Of a stretch of DNA of 64,000 bases, positions 8,855 through 17,768 are shown piece by piece. This DNA is from Collinsella aerofaciens (lineage in GTDB: Bacteria; Actinomycetota; Coriobacteriia; Coriobacteriales; Coriobacteriaceae), in NCBI RefSeq assembly GCF_015561195.1, contig NZ_JADMSU010000001.1, forward strand, positions 375,879 through 439,878, in the 5' to 3' direction. The notes under the pieces are model-generated. The model was not told where the DNA came from. It ran no database searches and worked only from the letters and a program-made list of their open reading frames with translations. The position numbers and the translations under genes are program-made. Position 1 is the first letter of the stretch. Each line of letters opens with the position of its first letter.

Positions 8855-10015
8855 CTACTTGGAAAGCTCGTCGGCGAGAGCCTCGATCTGAGCGCGCGAG
8901 GCGTCGTTGAGCGAACCCAGGACGGTCACCTTGTTCTGCGTCAGGGTGATGTCCTTCATGCCCTCGAGCTCCTTGGTCATAACCTTGGCAGCGGCGGGCG
9001 CCCAGGAGCCGGCCTCGACGAGCGCCACCGTACGGTTCTGGTAGGCGTGCTCGGCAAGCGTGTGGATAAAGGTGCTCATGAACGGGAAGATCTCGCCCTG
9101 ATAGGTAATGGAGGCGAGCACCAGGCGGTCATAGCGGAACGCATCCTCAACGGCCTCGGCCATGTCGTCGCGAGCCAGGTCAAAGACGGAAACCTTCTGG
9201 CCGCGGGCCTCGAGCGCAGATGCAAGCTCCTCAACGGCAGCCTTCAGGTGGCCATACACGCTCGCGTAGGCAATGGTGATTCCCTCGTCCTCGGGTTGAT
9301 AGCTCGACCAGGTGTTGTAGGTGTCGAGGTAGTAGCCCAGGTTCTCAGTTAGCACGGGGCCATGGAGCGGACAGATAACCTGAATGTCCAAATCGGCGGC
9401 CTTCTTGAGCACGGCCTGCACGAACTTGCCGAACTTTCCCACGATGCCAAAGTAGTAACGGCGTGCCTCGCAGGCCCACCCTTCCGGATCTTCGATGTCA
9501 TTGGCACCAAACTTGCCAAAGCCATCGGCACTAAAGAGCACCTTGTCGGTGGCCTCGTAAGAGAACAGCACCTCGGGCCAGTGAACGTTGGGAGCGCCGA
9601 CAAACGTCAGGCTGTGGCCGCCCAAGTCGAGCACGTCGCCCTCTTTGACGACCATCTTGCGCTCGGGGAAGTCGGTACCAAAGTAGTTGACCATCATGCG
9701 GAAAGCGCCCATGCTGGCCACAATCTGCGCTTGGGGATAGCGCTCCATAAAGGCGGCGATGCCAGCGGAGTGATCGGGCTCCATATGGTGAACGACCAGG
9801 TAATCGGGCGTGCGGCCGTCGAGCACGGCTTCGATGTTACCGAGCCACTCGTCGACAAAACCGCCGTCGACTGAATCGGCGACAGCAATCTTTTCGCCCA
9901 AGATAACGTAGCTGTTGTATGCCATACCGTTCTCGGACACATCGTACTGGCCCTCGAACAGGTCAATGTCGTGATCGTCGACGCCAACGTAGCGGATATC
10001 CTTGGTGATCTCCAT
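8855..10015 (-). CDS. FprA-family A-type flavoprotein (flavodiiron protein)
   Basis: A 386-residue cytoplasmic flavodiiron protein that reduces O2 or NO in anaerobes. The N-terminal metallo-beta-lactamase domain has the di-iron motif H77-x-E79-x-D81-H82, later VHWPEV and SADGFGKFG, and a third ligand region CPLHGPV. The C-terminal flavodoxin domain (about 245-386) starts ITIAYASVYGHLKAAVEELA. The ATG at 10015 is chosen for the upstream AGGAGG; 14 extra in-frame codons lie before it. There is no fused rubredoxin, so the electron donor is encoded elsewhere. It fits an oxygen-sensitive gut anaerobe. Confidence 0.93.
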   Translation of the reverse strand: MEITKDIRYVGVDDHDIDLFEGQYDVSENGMAYNSYVILGEKIAVADSVDGGFVDEWLGNIEAVLDGRTPDYLVVHHMEPDHSAGIAAFMERYPQAQIVASMGAFRMMVNYFGTDFPERKMVVKEGDVLDLGGHSLTFVGAPNVHWPEVLFSYEATDKVLFSADGFGKFGANDIEDPEGWACEARRYYFGIVGKFGKFVQAVLKKAADLDIQVICPLHGPVLTENLGYYLDTYNTWSSYQPEDEGITIAYASVYGHLKAAVEELASALEARGQKVSVFDLARDDMAEAVEDAFRYDRLVLASITYQGEIFPFMSTFIHTLAEHAYQNRTVALVEAGSWAPAAAKVMTKELEGMKDITLTQNKVTVLGSLNDASRAQIEALADELSK

Positions 10016-10144
10016 CAGGCAAAGCCTCCTAGATAGACAAAAGAGCCCGTCTATCATAGCACTCGGCTACATCCCAACAGCTATCTACCGACATCCTTAC
10101 CGATTGTTATTGATGTTCAACATATCACCGTTGACCTGCGGAAA

Positions 10145-11176
10145 CTATGCGCGCGGTGCCGCCGTACTATGTCGAACGATGAGTTGGCCGGGAATACGAA
10201 TGGCAACGGTTTTGCCCACCATACCCGCCTCGGGAACCGCATGCTCAAACACCTCGCGTCCGCGCTGATGCAGATCGAATCGCACGGTCGTGAGCTCGTT
10301 GTGTGCTACAAAATCATCGAGCGAATCATCGACGCCCACCACGCTTACGTCCTCGGGCACGCGCAGACCGCTATCACGCAGCGCGGCAATCGCGCCATTT
10401 GCCATCTGGTCGTTTGCCGCGTAAATCGCCGTCATGGCGCGGTCGTGCTCGGCTAGATATCTGCCGGCCTCGTAACCGCTATTGGCAGACCAGTCGCCCT
10501 CGAGCGACTCTGCCAGCTCGATGTGTTTACGCTCGAGCGCATCCTGCCAACCGGCGCGACGAAATTGCTCGTCGACCGAGAACGACGGGCCGCCAATATA
10601 GCGAATCTGCTCGTGCCCCAGCTCAAACAGGTGATCCATAAGCAATAGCGAGCAGCCGTAATGATCGGAGTCAACTGTGGTCACGCGCGGATGCGCGTAC
10701 ATGGTAACGATGACCGTGCCAATGCCCGGCAGTGGATCAAACGTCTCAAAATCGGGCGCCATGCGACTCATGCCGATAATGATGCCGTCCACGGGCAGCG
10801 CGGCCATACGACGCGTGGCCTCGGCAAGCGAAAACTCCTCGGTCTTGGACATCTCGACCAGCGTGATGGCGCAATTATGCTCGCGAGCAGCGCTGGCGAT
10901 GCCGTCGATCATTGAGAGGTTGCCAAACTTGGTGACATCGTTGACGCACAGGCCGACCGAGTGGTAACGGCCGTCGCGCAGCGAACGACCGGCATAACTC
11001 GGACGAAAGCCCAGCTCTTGCATAGCGGCTTGCACGCGCTGGCGCGTCTGCTCGTTGACGTTAGGCAAGCCGTTAGCGACGCGCGAAACCGTCTGCTGCG
11101 AAACGCCAGCAGCGCGGGCGACGTCAGCCATGGAGACCGGACGCGTACCTGTATCGTTGGACGGGCGCCTTGCCAC
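10145..11176 (-). CDS. LacI-family regulator, probably of galKT
   Basis: A 343-residue LacI/GalR repressor. The helix-turn-helix is SMADVARAAGVSQQTVSRVANG at about residues 15-36, followed by hinge LGFRPSYAGRSLRDGR and a periplasmic-binding-protein-like sugar sensor (VDGIIIGMSR, GPSFSVDEQF, YAANDQMANGAIAALRD). The GTG at 11176 fits better than the upstream ATG because AAGGGTGAAGGTGAT precedes it. It is divergent from galK across a 338-bp region with three GTTAACGTACTC-like sites, so galactose control of galKT and itself is likely. Confidence 0.93.
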   Translation of the reverse strand: MARRPSNDTGTRPVSMADVARAAGVSQQTVSRVANGLPNVNEQTRQRVQAAMQELGFRPSYAGRSLRDGRYHSVGLCVNDVTKFGNLSMIDGIASAAREHNCAITLVEMSKTEEFSLAEATRRMAALPVDGIIIGMSRMAPDFETFDPLPGIGTVIVTMYAHPRVTTVDSDHYGCSLLLMDHLFELGHEQIRYIGGPSFSVDEQFRRAGWQDALERKHIELAESLEGDWSANSGYEAGRYLAEHDRAMTAIYAANDQMANGAIAALRDSGLRVPEDVSVVGVDDSLDDFVAHNELTTVRFDLHQRGREVFEHAVPEAGMVGKTVAIRIPGQLIVRHSTAAPRA

Positions 11177-11270
11177 TGGATCACCTTCACCCTTGCGAGA
11201 TCTGAATAGCGCGAATGCCGACCCGGGCAGAAACACACCCCGCGCCGAAGCCCGCTATCGTCGGACGCAT

Positions 11271-11283
11271 GTTAACGTACTCT
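11271..11283 (+). promoter_or_regulatory. LacI operator candidate, partial copy
   Basis: GTTAACGTACTCT matches 12 of the first 12 bases of the two full 17-bp copies at 11389 and 11458. It lies close to the LacI gene start and suggests autoregulation. The whole 11177-11514 interval has no gene; it holds this site, the two full sites and the ACCGTTYAC direct repeat. Confidence 0.5.
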
Positions 11284-11330
11284 ACTTTTTCTATCAGCGG
11301 TTCTTTTGCTCCATATGTCCATACAGCCAC

Positions 11331-11360
11331 ACCGTTCACGGCCGAAAATCTACCGATTAC
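11331..11360 (+). promoter_or_regulatory. ACCGTTYAC direct repeat, 21-bp spacing (galK/LacI region)
   Basis: ACCGTTCAC at 11331 and ACCGATTAC at 11352 are exactly 21 bp apart, with GAAAATC in the spacer. The arrangement recurs upstream of lacA, lacF, lacE2 and the mannose-family PTS operon. Confidence 0.5.
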
Positions 11361-11388
11361 CAGATTCTCAAAAAGTAACAAGCGATGT

Positions 11389-11405
11389 GTTATGAGTACG
11401 TTAAC
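11389..11405 (-). promoter_or_regulatory. LacI operator candidate 1 for galKT
   Basis: GTTATGAGTACGTTAAC is the exact reverse complement of the site at 11458-11474. It has a central ACGT flanked by ATG...CAT, the kind of dyad LacI proteins bind. Confidence 0.6.
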
Positions 11406-11457
11406 ATAGCCCGTAACGTGCGGTATCGTGAACACTTGGTTCATGCCGCTTCAAGTT

Positions 11458-11474
11458 GTTAACGTACTCATAAC
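11458..11474 (+). promoter_or_regulatory. LacI operator candidate 2 for galKT
   Basis: GTTAACGTACTCATAAC lies 41 bp before the galK start and mirrors the 11389 copy. Two such sites around a promoter would allow looping or blockade by the divergent LacI protein. Confidence 0.6.
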
Positions 11475-11514
11475 GACGCAAAACTCACCCGTGCGCGCCA
11501 AGGAAAGGACCCCC

Positions 11515-12720
11515 ATGACCACCCCCGACGAAAAGACATTCGCCACACTCACCAAGCTGTTTGAGGAGGAGTTTGGCCCCATCGGCGACCGCCAGGTGCT
11601 CTACGTGCACGCGCCCGGCCGTTCCGAGATCAGCGGCAACCACACCGACCACGAAGGTGGCCACGTTATCGCCGGCTCGCTCGATGTCGCCGTCGACGGC
11701 ATCGCCGTGGCAACCGATTCCAACAAGGTTCGCGTCGCCGACGAGGGCTATCCTACGTTTGAGATCACGCTCGACACGCTGGATATTCAAGAGTCCGAGA
11801 AGGGCACGTCCGCAAGCCTCGTGCGCGGTATGGCCCACGAGGTCGCAGCGCTTGGTGTTGAGCCCCAAGGCTTCGACTTCGCCTTCACCTGCTCCGTTCC
11901 CTCGGGCGGCGGCCTTTCCAGCTCCGCTGCTGTCGAGGCGGCATACGGTCGTGCCATGGAGACGCTCTGGGGCGCGCCTGCCATTGAGCCCGTCGCGCTT
12001 GCGCAGATGAGCCAGCGCACCGAGAACAACTACTACGGCAAGCCCTGCGGTCTGATGGACCAAGCTGCCGTGTGCTTGGGCGGCCTCGCCTACATGGACT
12101 TTGAGGACCAGGCTCAGCCTAAGACCAAGAAGCTCGAGCTCAACTTTGAGGATCATGGCTATGCGCTCGTGCTCGTTAAGGTCGGCGCCGACCACGTGGC
12201 CGCCACCGACGACTACGCCGCCGTTCCGCGCGAAATGCAGGACGTCGCCGCCGAGTTTGGCAAGGCGCGCCTGTGTGAGGTCGACGTTGCCGACTTTGAC
12301 GCCAAGCTCCCCGAGCTGCGCGCCAAGCTGGGCGACCGCGCCTGCCTGCGCGCCGTTCACTACTGGTACGAGAACGGCCTGGTCGACAAGCGCTGGGCAG
12401 CCCTGAACGCCGGCGACATTGACCAGTTCCTGGTCCTGACGCGCGAGTCCGGCGCCAGCTCTGCCATGTACCTGCAGAATGTTGTTGCCAAGCTGGGTTC
12501 CGAGCAGCCCTCCATGTACGCGCTTGCTCTTGCCGAGCATGTGCTCGACGGCCGTGGCGCCGTTCGTATTCACGGCGGCGGCTTTGGCGGTACCATCCAG
12601 GCCTTCGTGCCGCTCGATCTGGTCGACACCTTCATTGCCAAGATGAACGGCTGGCTGGGCGAGGGCTCTGCCCGCCACTACGCGATTTCTGACAAGGGGG
12701 CTTACGCGGCATGGCTGTAA
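11515..12720 (+). CDS. galK: Galactokinase
   Basis: A 401-residue GHMP kinase that phosphorylates galactose to galactose-1-phosphate. The galactokinase signature appears as APGRSEISGNHTDHEGGH, a variant found in Gram-positive GalK proteins; the ATP-binding motif is SVPSGGGLSSSAAVEAAYG; the C-terminal motif is RIHGGGFGGTIQAFVP. The ATG at 11515 follows AGGAAAGGA; an in-frame open stretch of 29 codons upstream has no good ribosome binding site. It overlaps galT by 10 bp. Confidence 0.95.
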   Translation: MTTPDEKTFATLTKLFEEEFGPIGDRQVLYVHAPGRSEISGNHTDHEGGHVIAGSLDVAVDGIAVATDSNKVRVADEGYPTFEITLDTLDIQESEKGTSASLVRGMAHEVAALGVEPQGFDFAFTCSVPSGGGLSSSAAVEAAYGRAMETLWGAPAIEPVALAQMSQRTENNYYGKPCGLMDQAAVCLGGLAYMDFEDQAQPKTKKLELNFEDHGYALVLVKVGADHVAATDDYAAVPREMQDVAAEFGKARLCEVDVADFDAKLPELRAKLGDRACLRAVHYWYENGLVDKRWAALNAGDIDQFLVLTRESGASSAMYLQNVVAKLGSEQPSMYALALAEHVLDGRGAVRIHGGGFGGTIQAFVPLDLVDTFIAKMNGWLGEGSARHYAISDKGAYAAWL

Positions 12721-14339
12721 TGACCGACGTGCGCGAGGCTGCACAGGGCCTCATCGAATATGCCATCCACCGATCGATGATCGGACAGGACGACCGTATC
12801 TGGGCATACAACACCATTTTGGAGTGCATCGGCGCCACGGGCCCCGCACTCGACATGGCTTGGGCGCTCAAGACCGAGAAGATTTCGCTTTTGCACCCCG
12901 ACACCCTTCCCGACTTTGACCTGGAGGGCACGCTTGCCGCGCTTTCCGAGGCTGCCGTTGCCAACGGCGCCGCCGAGGACACGGCGTCGGGCCGCGACCG
13001 CATCGCCATGCGCATCATGGGCGCGCTCATGCCGAGACCTTCGGTTGTAAACGAGGAGTTCAACGGACGCATGGGCGTCAACGAGCCTCGCGCCGCGACC
13101 GACTGGTTCTACGGCCTATGCTGCGACGCCGGCTACGTGCGCCGTGCCGCCATCGCGCGCAACATCAAATGGCGCGCCCCCACCAACTGGGGCGATCTGG
13201 AGATCACCATCAACCTGTCCAAGCCCGAGAAGGACCCGCGCGATATCGCCGCGGCAGGTGCAGCCAAGAACACGGGCGAGAAGTATCCCGCCTGCCAGCT
13301 CTGCATCGAAAACGAGGGCTATCCCGGACGCTCCGCCGCAGCCGACGGCGGCGCTCACCCCGCCCGCCAGAATCTGCGCGTTATCCCCATCCAGCTCGAC
13401 GGCGAGCGCTGGGGCTTCCAGTACAGCCCGTACGCGTACTTTAACGAGCACTGCATTGCCATGAGCTCCGAGCATCGTCCGATGCACGTCGACCGCAAGG
13501 GCCTGACCTGCCTGCTCGACTTTGTCGACCTGTTCCCGCACTACTTTATTGGCTCCAACGCCGACCTGCCCATCGTGGGCGGCTCGATCTTGTCGCACGA
13601 CCACTTCCAGGGCGGTGCGCACGAGTTCCCCATGATGCACGCCGCCGAGGTCTCGAAGTTTAGCGTGCCCGGATTTGACCAGGTCACCGGTACCGTGCTG
13701 CAGTGGCCGCTCTCGGTGCTGCGCCTGCGCTCGCATGACCGCGCTCAGCTGCTCGACGCTGCCGAGAAGATTATCCTGGCATGGCGCGAGTGGACCGATG
13801 AATCGGTGGGCGTCATCGCGCACACAGCCGATGGCGTGGCGCACAACACCGTGACGCCCGTCATCCGCCGCGTTGACTCCCGCGGCAATGCCGGCGGCGA
13901 AATCTACGAGGCCTACCTGGCGCTTCGCTGCAACATCACGACCGACGAGCATCCGCTGGGCGTGTTCCACCCGCATGCCGAGTATCACCACATTAAGAAG
14001 GAGAACATCGGCCTGATTGAGGTCATGGGCCTGGCGATTTTGCCGCCGCGCTTGGTTCCCGAGCTCGGCGCTGTCCGCGAGCACCTGCTGGCGGCCAAGG
14101 CCAATGCCAGCTACGACCTTGCCAGCGCGCTCGAGGGCGATGATCTTTGCCGCAGCCACGCTGCATGGGCCGAGGACGTTTTTGCCCGCCGCGCCGACGA
14201 GCTTACGGCCGACAACGCCATCGATATCCTGCACGAGGAAGTCGGCGTAGTGTTTGGCCACGTACTCGACAACGCCGGCGTCTTTAAATGGGACGAAGCC
14301 GGCCGCGACGCCCAGCAGCGCTTTATCGACTCGCTGTAG
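12711..14339 (+). CDS. galT: Galactose-1-phosphate uridylyltransferase, class II (Firmicutes-type)
   Basis: A 542-residue uridylyltransferase that exchanges galactose-1-phosphate with UDP-glucose. The histidine-triad-like segment is SILSHDHFQGGAHEFPM, and HPLGVFHPHAEYHHIKKENIGLIEVMGLAILPPRL is the hallmark of the long class II GalT family, larger than E. coli GalT. The start overlaps the galK stop; an alternative ATG at 12720 forms a TAATG junction. No galE is in the window, so the epimerase must be encoded elsewhere. Confidence 0.95.
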   Translation: MAVMTDVREAAQGLIEYAIHRSMIGQDDRIWAYNTILECIGATGPALDMAWALKTEKISLLHPDTLPDFDLEGTLAALSEAAVANGAAEDTASGRDRIAMRIMGALMPRPSVVNEEFNGRMGVNEPRAATDWFYGLCCDAGYVRRAAIARNIKWRAPTNWGDLEITINLSKPEKDPRDIAAAGAAKNTGEKYPACQLCIENEGYPGRSAAADGGAHPARQNLRVIPIQLDGERWGFQYSPYAYFNEHCIAMSSEHRPMHVDRKGLTCLLDFVDLFPHYFIGSNADLPIVGGSILSHDHFQGGAHEFPMMHAAEVSKFSVPGFDQVTGTVLQWPLSVLRLRSHDRAQLLDAAEKIILAWREWTDESVGVIAHTADGVAHNTVTPVIRRVDSRGNAGGEIYEAYLALRCNITTDEHPLGVFHPHAEYHHIKKENIGLIEVMGLAILPPRLVPELGAVREHLLAAKANASYDLASALEGDDLCRSHAAWAEDVFARRADELTADNAIDILHEEVGVVFGHVLDNAGVFKWDEAGRDAQQRFIDSL

Positions 14340-14388
14340 CATACGAGTTCGAGCCTCATCAGCGGCCACGACACAACTGCCCACACGA

Positions 14389-14432
14389 CAACGGCGCCCG
14401 CCGGCAACATCGCCGACGGGCGCCGTTTTTGT
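14389..14432 (+). terminator. galKT terminator
   Basis: A strong stem, ACGGCGCCCGCCGGC pairing with GCCGACGGGCGCCGT, ends in a T run. It lies between the convergent galT and lacC. Confidence 0.85.
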
Positions 14433-14451
14433 GTGCTCGGTGTCGCGACTC

Positions 14452-15387
14452 CTAGAGTTCAGTCACGACAACGTTGTTGAAGATTTCATCCCAGCGGTCC
14501 ATGACCAGGTGGCCGGTCTTGGGATCCATGGCGTTGAGCTTGCCGCAGGTATTGGCGGTCTTGAGCACCGTGACGTCGTCGGCACCAGCAGCAATGGCAT
14601 GCGCAAAACCGGCGATGGTCGAGTCACCGGAACCCGTCGCGTTCACAGCTGCAATCGCGGGCGTCTTGGCGCGGAACGCGCGACCCTCATGGAAGCCCAC
14701 CGACCCGGCAGCGCCCATCGATACGACAACCCAGGGAATGCCAGCAAAGCGGCCATCGGCGGCAAGCGCCTCGCGCAGGGCATCGACATCATCGGTCGTA
14801 AAGGACGTACCCAGCAGGCCGTTAATCTCGGTCAGGTTGGGCTTTACGAGCTCAGGCTTAGCGTCGGACTCCAGCGCGGCCTCCAGCGATGCACCCGAAG
14901 TGTCGAGCAGCACCTTGGCGCCCGCCTCCTCGGCAATCTTGACGAGCTCGGCATAGTAGCCAGCATCGACGCCACGCGGCAGCGATCCCGAAAGCGTCAC
15001 AACGTTCGCCTTCGCTGCAAGCTCGGCGAACTTGGCCGTAAAGGCCTCGAGCTCGGCCGGGGCGATCTGCGGGCCGCTCTCCAGCAGCTCGGTCTGATTA
15101 CCCTCGTGCAGAATATTCAAGCAAATGCGCGTCTCACCGGCGATGGGCACAAAGTCGTTCTTGACGCCGTCGGCATCCATAAGCTCGGCCATATAGGCAC
15201 CCATGTGGCCGCCGAGCAGACCGGTCGCGAGCACATCGTCACCCAACTGCAGCAGCACACGGCTCACGTTGAGGCCCTTGCCGCCAGCGGTCTTTTCGGG
15301 CGTCACGCGGTTCACGTCGTCGATGATCAGCTTGTCGAGTTGATAGCGCGTATCGATCGACGGGTTCATGGTAACGGTCAGAATCAT
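14452..15387 (-). CDS. lacC: Tagatose-6-phosphate kinase (PfkB family), copy 1
   Basis: A 311-residue PfkB-family kinase making tagatose-1,6-bisphosphate. It opens MILTVTMNPSIDTRYQLD and carries TAGGKGLNVSRVL (sugar-binding glycines) and NATGSGDSTIAGFAHAI, with the catalytic Asp after GSG. 1-Phosphofructokinase and LacC cannot be told apart by motif alone; the place at the end of lacA-lacB-lacX argues for LacC. The ATG at 15387 has AGGAG upstream. A close paralogue lies at 37243-38178. Confidence 0.9.
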   Translation of the reverse strand: MILTVTMNPSIDTRYQLDKLIIDDVNRVTPEKTAGGKGLNVSRVLLQLGDDVLATGLLGGHMGAYMAELMDADGVKNDFVPIAGETRICLNILHEGNQTELLESGPQIAPAELEAFTAKFAELAAKANVVTLSGSLPRGVDAGYYAELVKIAEEAGAKVLLDTSGASLEAALESDAKPELVKPNLTEINGLLGTSFTTDDVDALREALAADGRFAGIPWVVVSMGAAGSVGFHEGRAFRAKTPAIAAVNATGSGDSTIAGFAHAIAAGADDVTVLKTANTCGKLNAMDPKTGHLVMDRWDEIFNNVVVTEL

Positions 15388-15443
15388 GTTGAACTCCTGT
15401 TTCCGGGGCACGACGTGTGCGGCCCCAAACATACGATAGCTCG

Positions 15444-16325
15444 TTAAAGGATCTCGATCTCAAAACCGCGGGTGACGGTCTCCCCCGGCTTGGCAACCAG
15501 GCAGCCACGCTTGTGCTCCAGAACATCGTCCTCGTCGGAGCAGGTGGACAGGCCGCCCCACGGTTCCACGGCCACAAAGTCGCCCTCGGGCTTGCTCCAT
15601 ACAATCAGGTACGGCATATCCGGGAACGTCAGGCGCACGCCCTTGTCCTCGGTTTTCTTGGTCAGCGTAACCACGCGGCTGTCGAGCACGTCAAAGATGG
15701 TCTCCGCGAAGTCGAAGAGTTCGTGGGTCAGCGGCAGGTCGTGGCCGATCATCGGGTTTTTGCTGCGATGGTCGACATCAATCAGGCCCGTCGAGGGAAC
15801 GGCGGTGCAGAGCTCTGACGCCTCACGCTGATCAAAACGAAGTTCATAGTCGTCATAGGACTCGCCCTCGTCGAGCGGGCACTTAAAGCCGGGGTGACCA
15901 CCCACAAAGAATGGCATGTCCTCGGTACCCTCATTGGTCACCTCGTACGACACGACCACCTTTTCCGAATCGATCGTGTAACGAGCAACAATCTTAAACG
16001 GATACGGATACTGCTCGAGCAGCTCGGCGTGGTCGGCAGAGCTTAGGCTCAGCGCAACCATGCTGTCGCCCTGCTCCTCGAGCTTCCACTCCTGCTTGCG
16101 GGCAAAGCCGTGGCGGGCAAGCTTGACCTCGCGGCCGCCCATGGTCATCGCGCGGCCGTCACGAAGGCCGCCGCAAATCGGAAAGCAAATGGGCGCCTGG
16201 CCCGACCAGACCGCCGGGTCGCCCTGCCACAGGTACTCGCGACCGTTGGCCTTAATCGAAGTGAACGATCCGCCAGCCGTGCTCAGTGCCACACGAATAG
16301 AACCGTTATCAAGAACAAACTCCAT
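15444..16325 (-). CDS. lacX: Aldose 1-epimerase-family protein (LacX-like), copy 1
   Basis: A 293-residue protein with the galactose mutarotase beta-sandwich fold: YLWQGDPAVWSGQAPICFPICGGL, LARHGFARK, FFVGGHPGFKCPL and the C-terminal VAVEPWGGLSTCSDE. Such proteins accompany lactose operons as LacX and act as sugar or sugar-phosphate mutarotases; the substrate is inferred. It sits 56 bp before lacC in the same operon, and the 38238-39119 gene repeats the pair. Confidence 0.88.
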   Translation of the reverse strand: MEFVLDNGSIRVALSTAGGSFTSIKANGREYLWQGDPAVWSGQAPICFPICGGLRDGRAMTMGGREVKLARHGFARKQEWKLEEQGDSMVALSLSSADHAELLEQYPYPFKIVARYTIDSEKVVVSYEVTNEGTEDMPFFVGGHPGFKCPLDEGESYDDYELRFDQREASELCTAVPSTGLIDVDHRSKNPMIGHDLPLTHELFDFAETIFDVLDSRVVTLTKKTEDKGVRLTFPDMPYLIVWSKPEGDFVAVEPWGGLSTCSDEDDVLEHKRGCLVAKPGETVTRGFEIEIL

Positions 16326-16444
16326 AGGAGCCTTCCCTTTCGTACGCCAGCCCGCCGAGTCAGTGGGGCTGATAGAAAATCGGCCCGCGCCCCCTCACAG
16401 AAACGCGAGCCGTCAACGGACTAGTTAATTACGCCGGATACCCG

Positions 16445-16969
16445 CTAATCATGGTATTCGCCGCGGTCCCACTTCTCCAGGAACTCGTCAAAGAAGTGCG
16501 GGTCGGCCTGAGCCTCGGCGTCGGCCTTATTGCAGGCATCAATCTTGGCGATCAGGGCATCGTGCTCGGGGGTCTTCTCGTAGGGCTCCTCCAGGAAGGC
16601 AAGCATAATGTCGGCCATCAGGAACTCGCCGGTGATCTTACCGCCAAAGCCCACGATGTTGGCGTTGAGCTCGCGACGGGCATACAGGGCAGAGGTCATG
16701 TCGCGAACCAGGGCGCAACGGGCGCCGGGAACCTTGTTGACGGCGTTGGTGATGCCGATGCCGGTGCCGCACAGGGCCACGCCAAAGTCGGCCTTGCCGC
16801 TGGCAACAGCCTCGCCCACGGCCTTACCGTAGATGGGATAGTGCGTACGGGTGTGGCTGTAGGTGCCGCAGTCGAGCACCTTGTAGCCAGCCTGCTCCAG
16901 GCGGTCGGCCAGATAGATCTTCTCGTCCGTAACGATATGGTCGCAACCGATTGCGATGGTCTTCTTCAT
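16445..16969 (-). CDS. lacB: Galactose-6-phosphate isomerase subunit LacB
   Basis: A 174-residue RpiB/LacAB-fold protein that with LacA isomerises galactose-6-phosphate to tagatose-6-phosphate. [43 protein letters not shown] and the C-terminal [12 protein letters not shown] match LacB of staphylococci and streptococci closely, and its length is usual for LacB. AAAGGA lies upstream of the ATG. The gap to lacA is 63 bp, to lacX 119 bp. Confidence 0.95.
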   Translation of the reverse strand: MKKTIAIGCDHIVTDEKIYLADRLEQAGYKVLDCGTYSHTRTHYPIYGKAVGEAVASGKADFGVALCGTGIGITNAVNKVPGARCALVRDMTSALYARRELNANIVGFGGKITGEFLMADIMLAFLEEPYEKTPEHDALIAKIDACNKADAEAQADPHFFDEFLEKWDRGEYHD

Positions 16970-17032
16970 CAGAACGTCCTTTCGTCTGAATTCACAAGTT
17001 GAGGTAGAAGTTCGAGTTCTCGGTGGCTCTCG

Positions 17033-17461
17033 TTAGGCCATCTTGTTGAGCATGTCGACACGGATCTGGTGACGGCCGCCGGCGTACTGGGCGCGCAGGA
17101 ACTCGCGGGCGATCTTCTTGGCGACCTCGGTGCCCACAACGCCCGGGCCCATGGTGACCATGCGCGAGCCGTTGTGCTCGCGGGTCATGTAGGCGGAACG
17201 CTCGTCGGAAATGTTGGCGACGACCATGCCCTTGATCTTGACGGCGGCCATATAGGAGCCGACGCCGTACTTATCGAATGCGAAGCCCTGGGAATCCTTG
17301 TGCTCCAGCAGGTCCTTGGCAACGGCGGTCGCGGAATCGACAAAGTCCGCGGCAGGGGTCTCGGAATAGTCGACGACCTCGTGACCGTCGGCGATGAGCA
17401 TCTCCTTGATGGACTCCTTCATCGACATACCGTCGGCATCGGAAGCGATTACAACCCTCAT
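17033..17461 (-). CDS. lacA: Galactose-6-phosphate isomerase subunit LacA
   Basis: A 142-residue partner of LacB, first gene of the lacA-lacB-lacX-lacC operon. VIASDADGMSMKESIKEML, VGSYMAAVKIKGM, SDERSAYMTREHNGSRMVTMG and the closing GGRHQIRVDMLNKMA are LacA hallmarks, and the usual LacA length is about 142. Upstream lie two TGTTC...GAACA dyads and the ACCGTTYAC direct repeat. Confidence 0.95.
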   Translation of the reverse strand: MRVVIASDADGMSMKESIKEMLIADGHEVVDYSETPAADFVDSATAVAKDLLEHKDSQGFAFDKYGVGSYMAAVKIKGMVVANISDERSAYMTREHNGSRMVTMGPGVVGTEVAKKIAREFLRAQYAGGRHQIRVDMLNKMA

Positions 17462-17555
17462 GACATCCTCCTTGAGAGATACGCAGGTGCGTAGTTTCTG
17501 TTTGGAAGTGTTGAATCGCGCTCAGGTCCGGGCATCTGAATGTGCGGTTCTTCAC

Positions 17556-17630
17556 TGTTCATGTTTATTTGAACACATTCGAACATCGGATGCAACCATT
17601 ATTTGTTTAACTTTGTTCTTTTTTGAACAA
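17556..17630. promoter_or_regulatory. Two TGTTC...GAACA dyads upstream of lacA
   Basis: TGTTC-N10-GAACA spans 17556-17575 and TTGTTC-N6-GAACAA spans 17613-17630, with an extra GAACA at 17581. DeoR-type LacR operators in lactic acid bacteria are TGTTT/AAACA dyads, so these may be LacR-like sites. The 17462-17768 interval has no gene; it holds these dyads, the ACCGTTYAC repeat and a terminator. Confidence 0.5.
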
Positions 17631-17632
17631 AT

Positions 17633-17662
17633 ACCGTTCACGGTTGATTGCCGACCGTTTGA
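17633..17662 (+). promoter_or_regulatory. ACCGTTYAC direct repeat, 21-bp spacing (lacA region)
   Basis: ACCGTTCAC at 17633 and ACCGTTTGA at 17654 are 21 bp apart. The first copy is inside the 12-bp palindrome ACCGTTCACGGT. Confidence 0.5.
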
Positions 17663-17701
17663 GCCCGGCGCAGACGTAGCGACCATGTGTTCAACAGACA
17701 A

Positions 17702-17733
17702 AAGGGCGGCCGAGAACGTGTCTCGGCCGCCCT
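17702..17733 (-). terminator. Terminator of the 17769-18800 membrane protein gene
   Basis: AAGGGCGGCCGAGA pairs perfectly with TCTCGGCCGCCCTT around ACGT. It is just downstream of the gene on the minus strand. Confidence 0.8.
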
Positions 17734-17768
17734 TCTTACGGTTGATCTTCCAAAGATCGCTTTGCCGC

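Noticed and set aside
14452-15387. 1-Phosphofructokinase (FruK)
   Set aside because: Motifs allow it, but it is the last gene of a lacA-lacB-lacX operon, so tagatose-6-phosphate kinase is better supported.
16445-17461. Ribose-5-phosphate isomerase B (RpiB) genes
   Set aside because: Same fold, but the paired lengths (142 and 174) and the C-termini HQIRVDMLNKM and [10 protein letters not shown] identify LacA and LacB.
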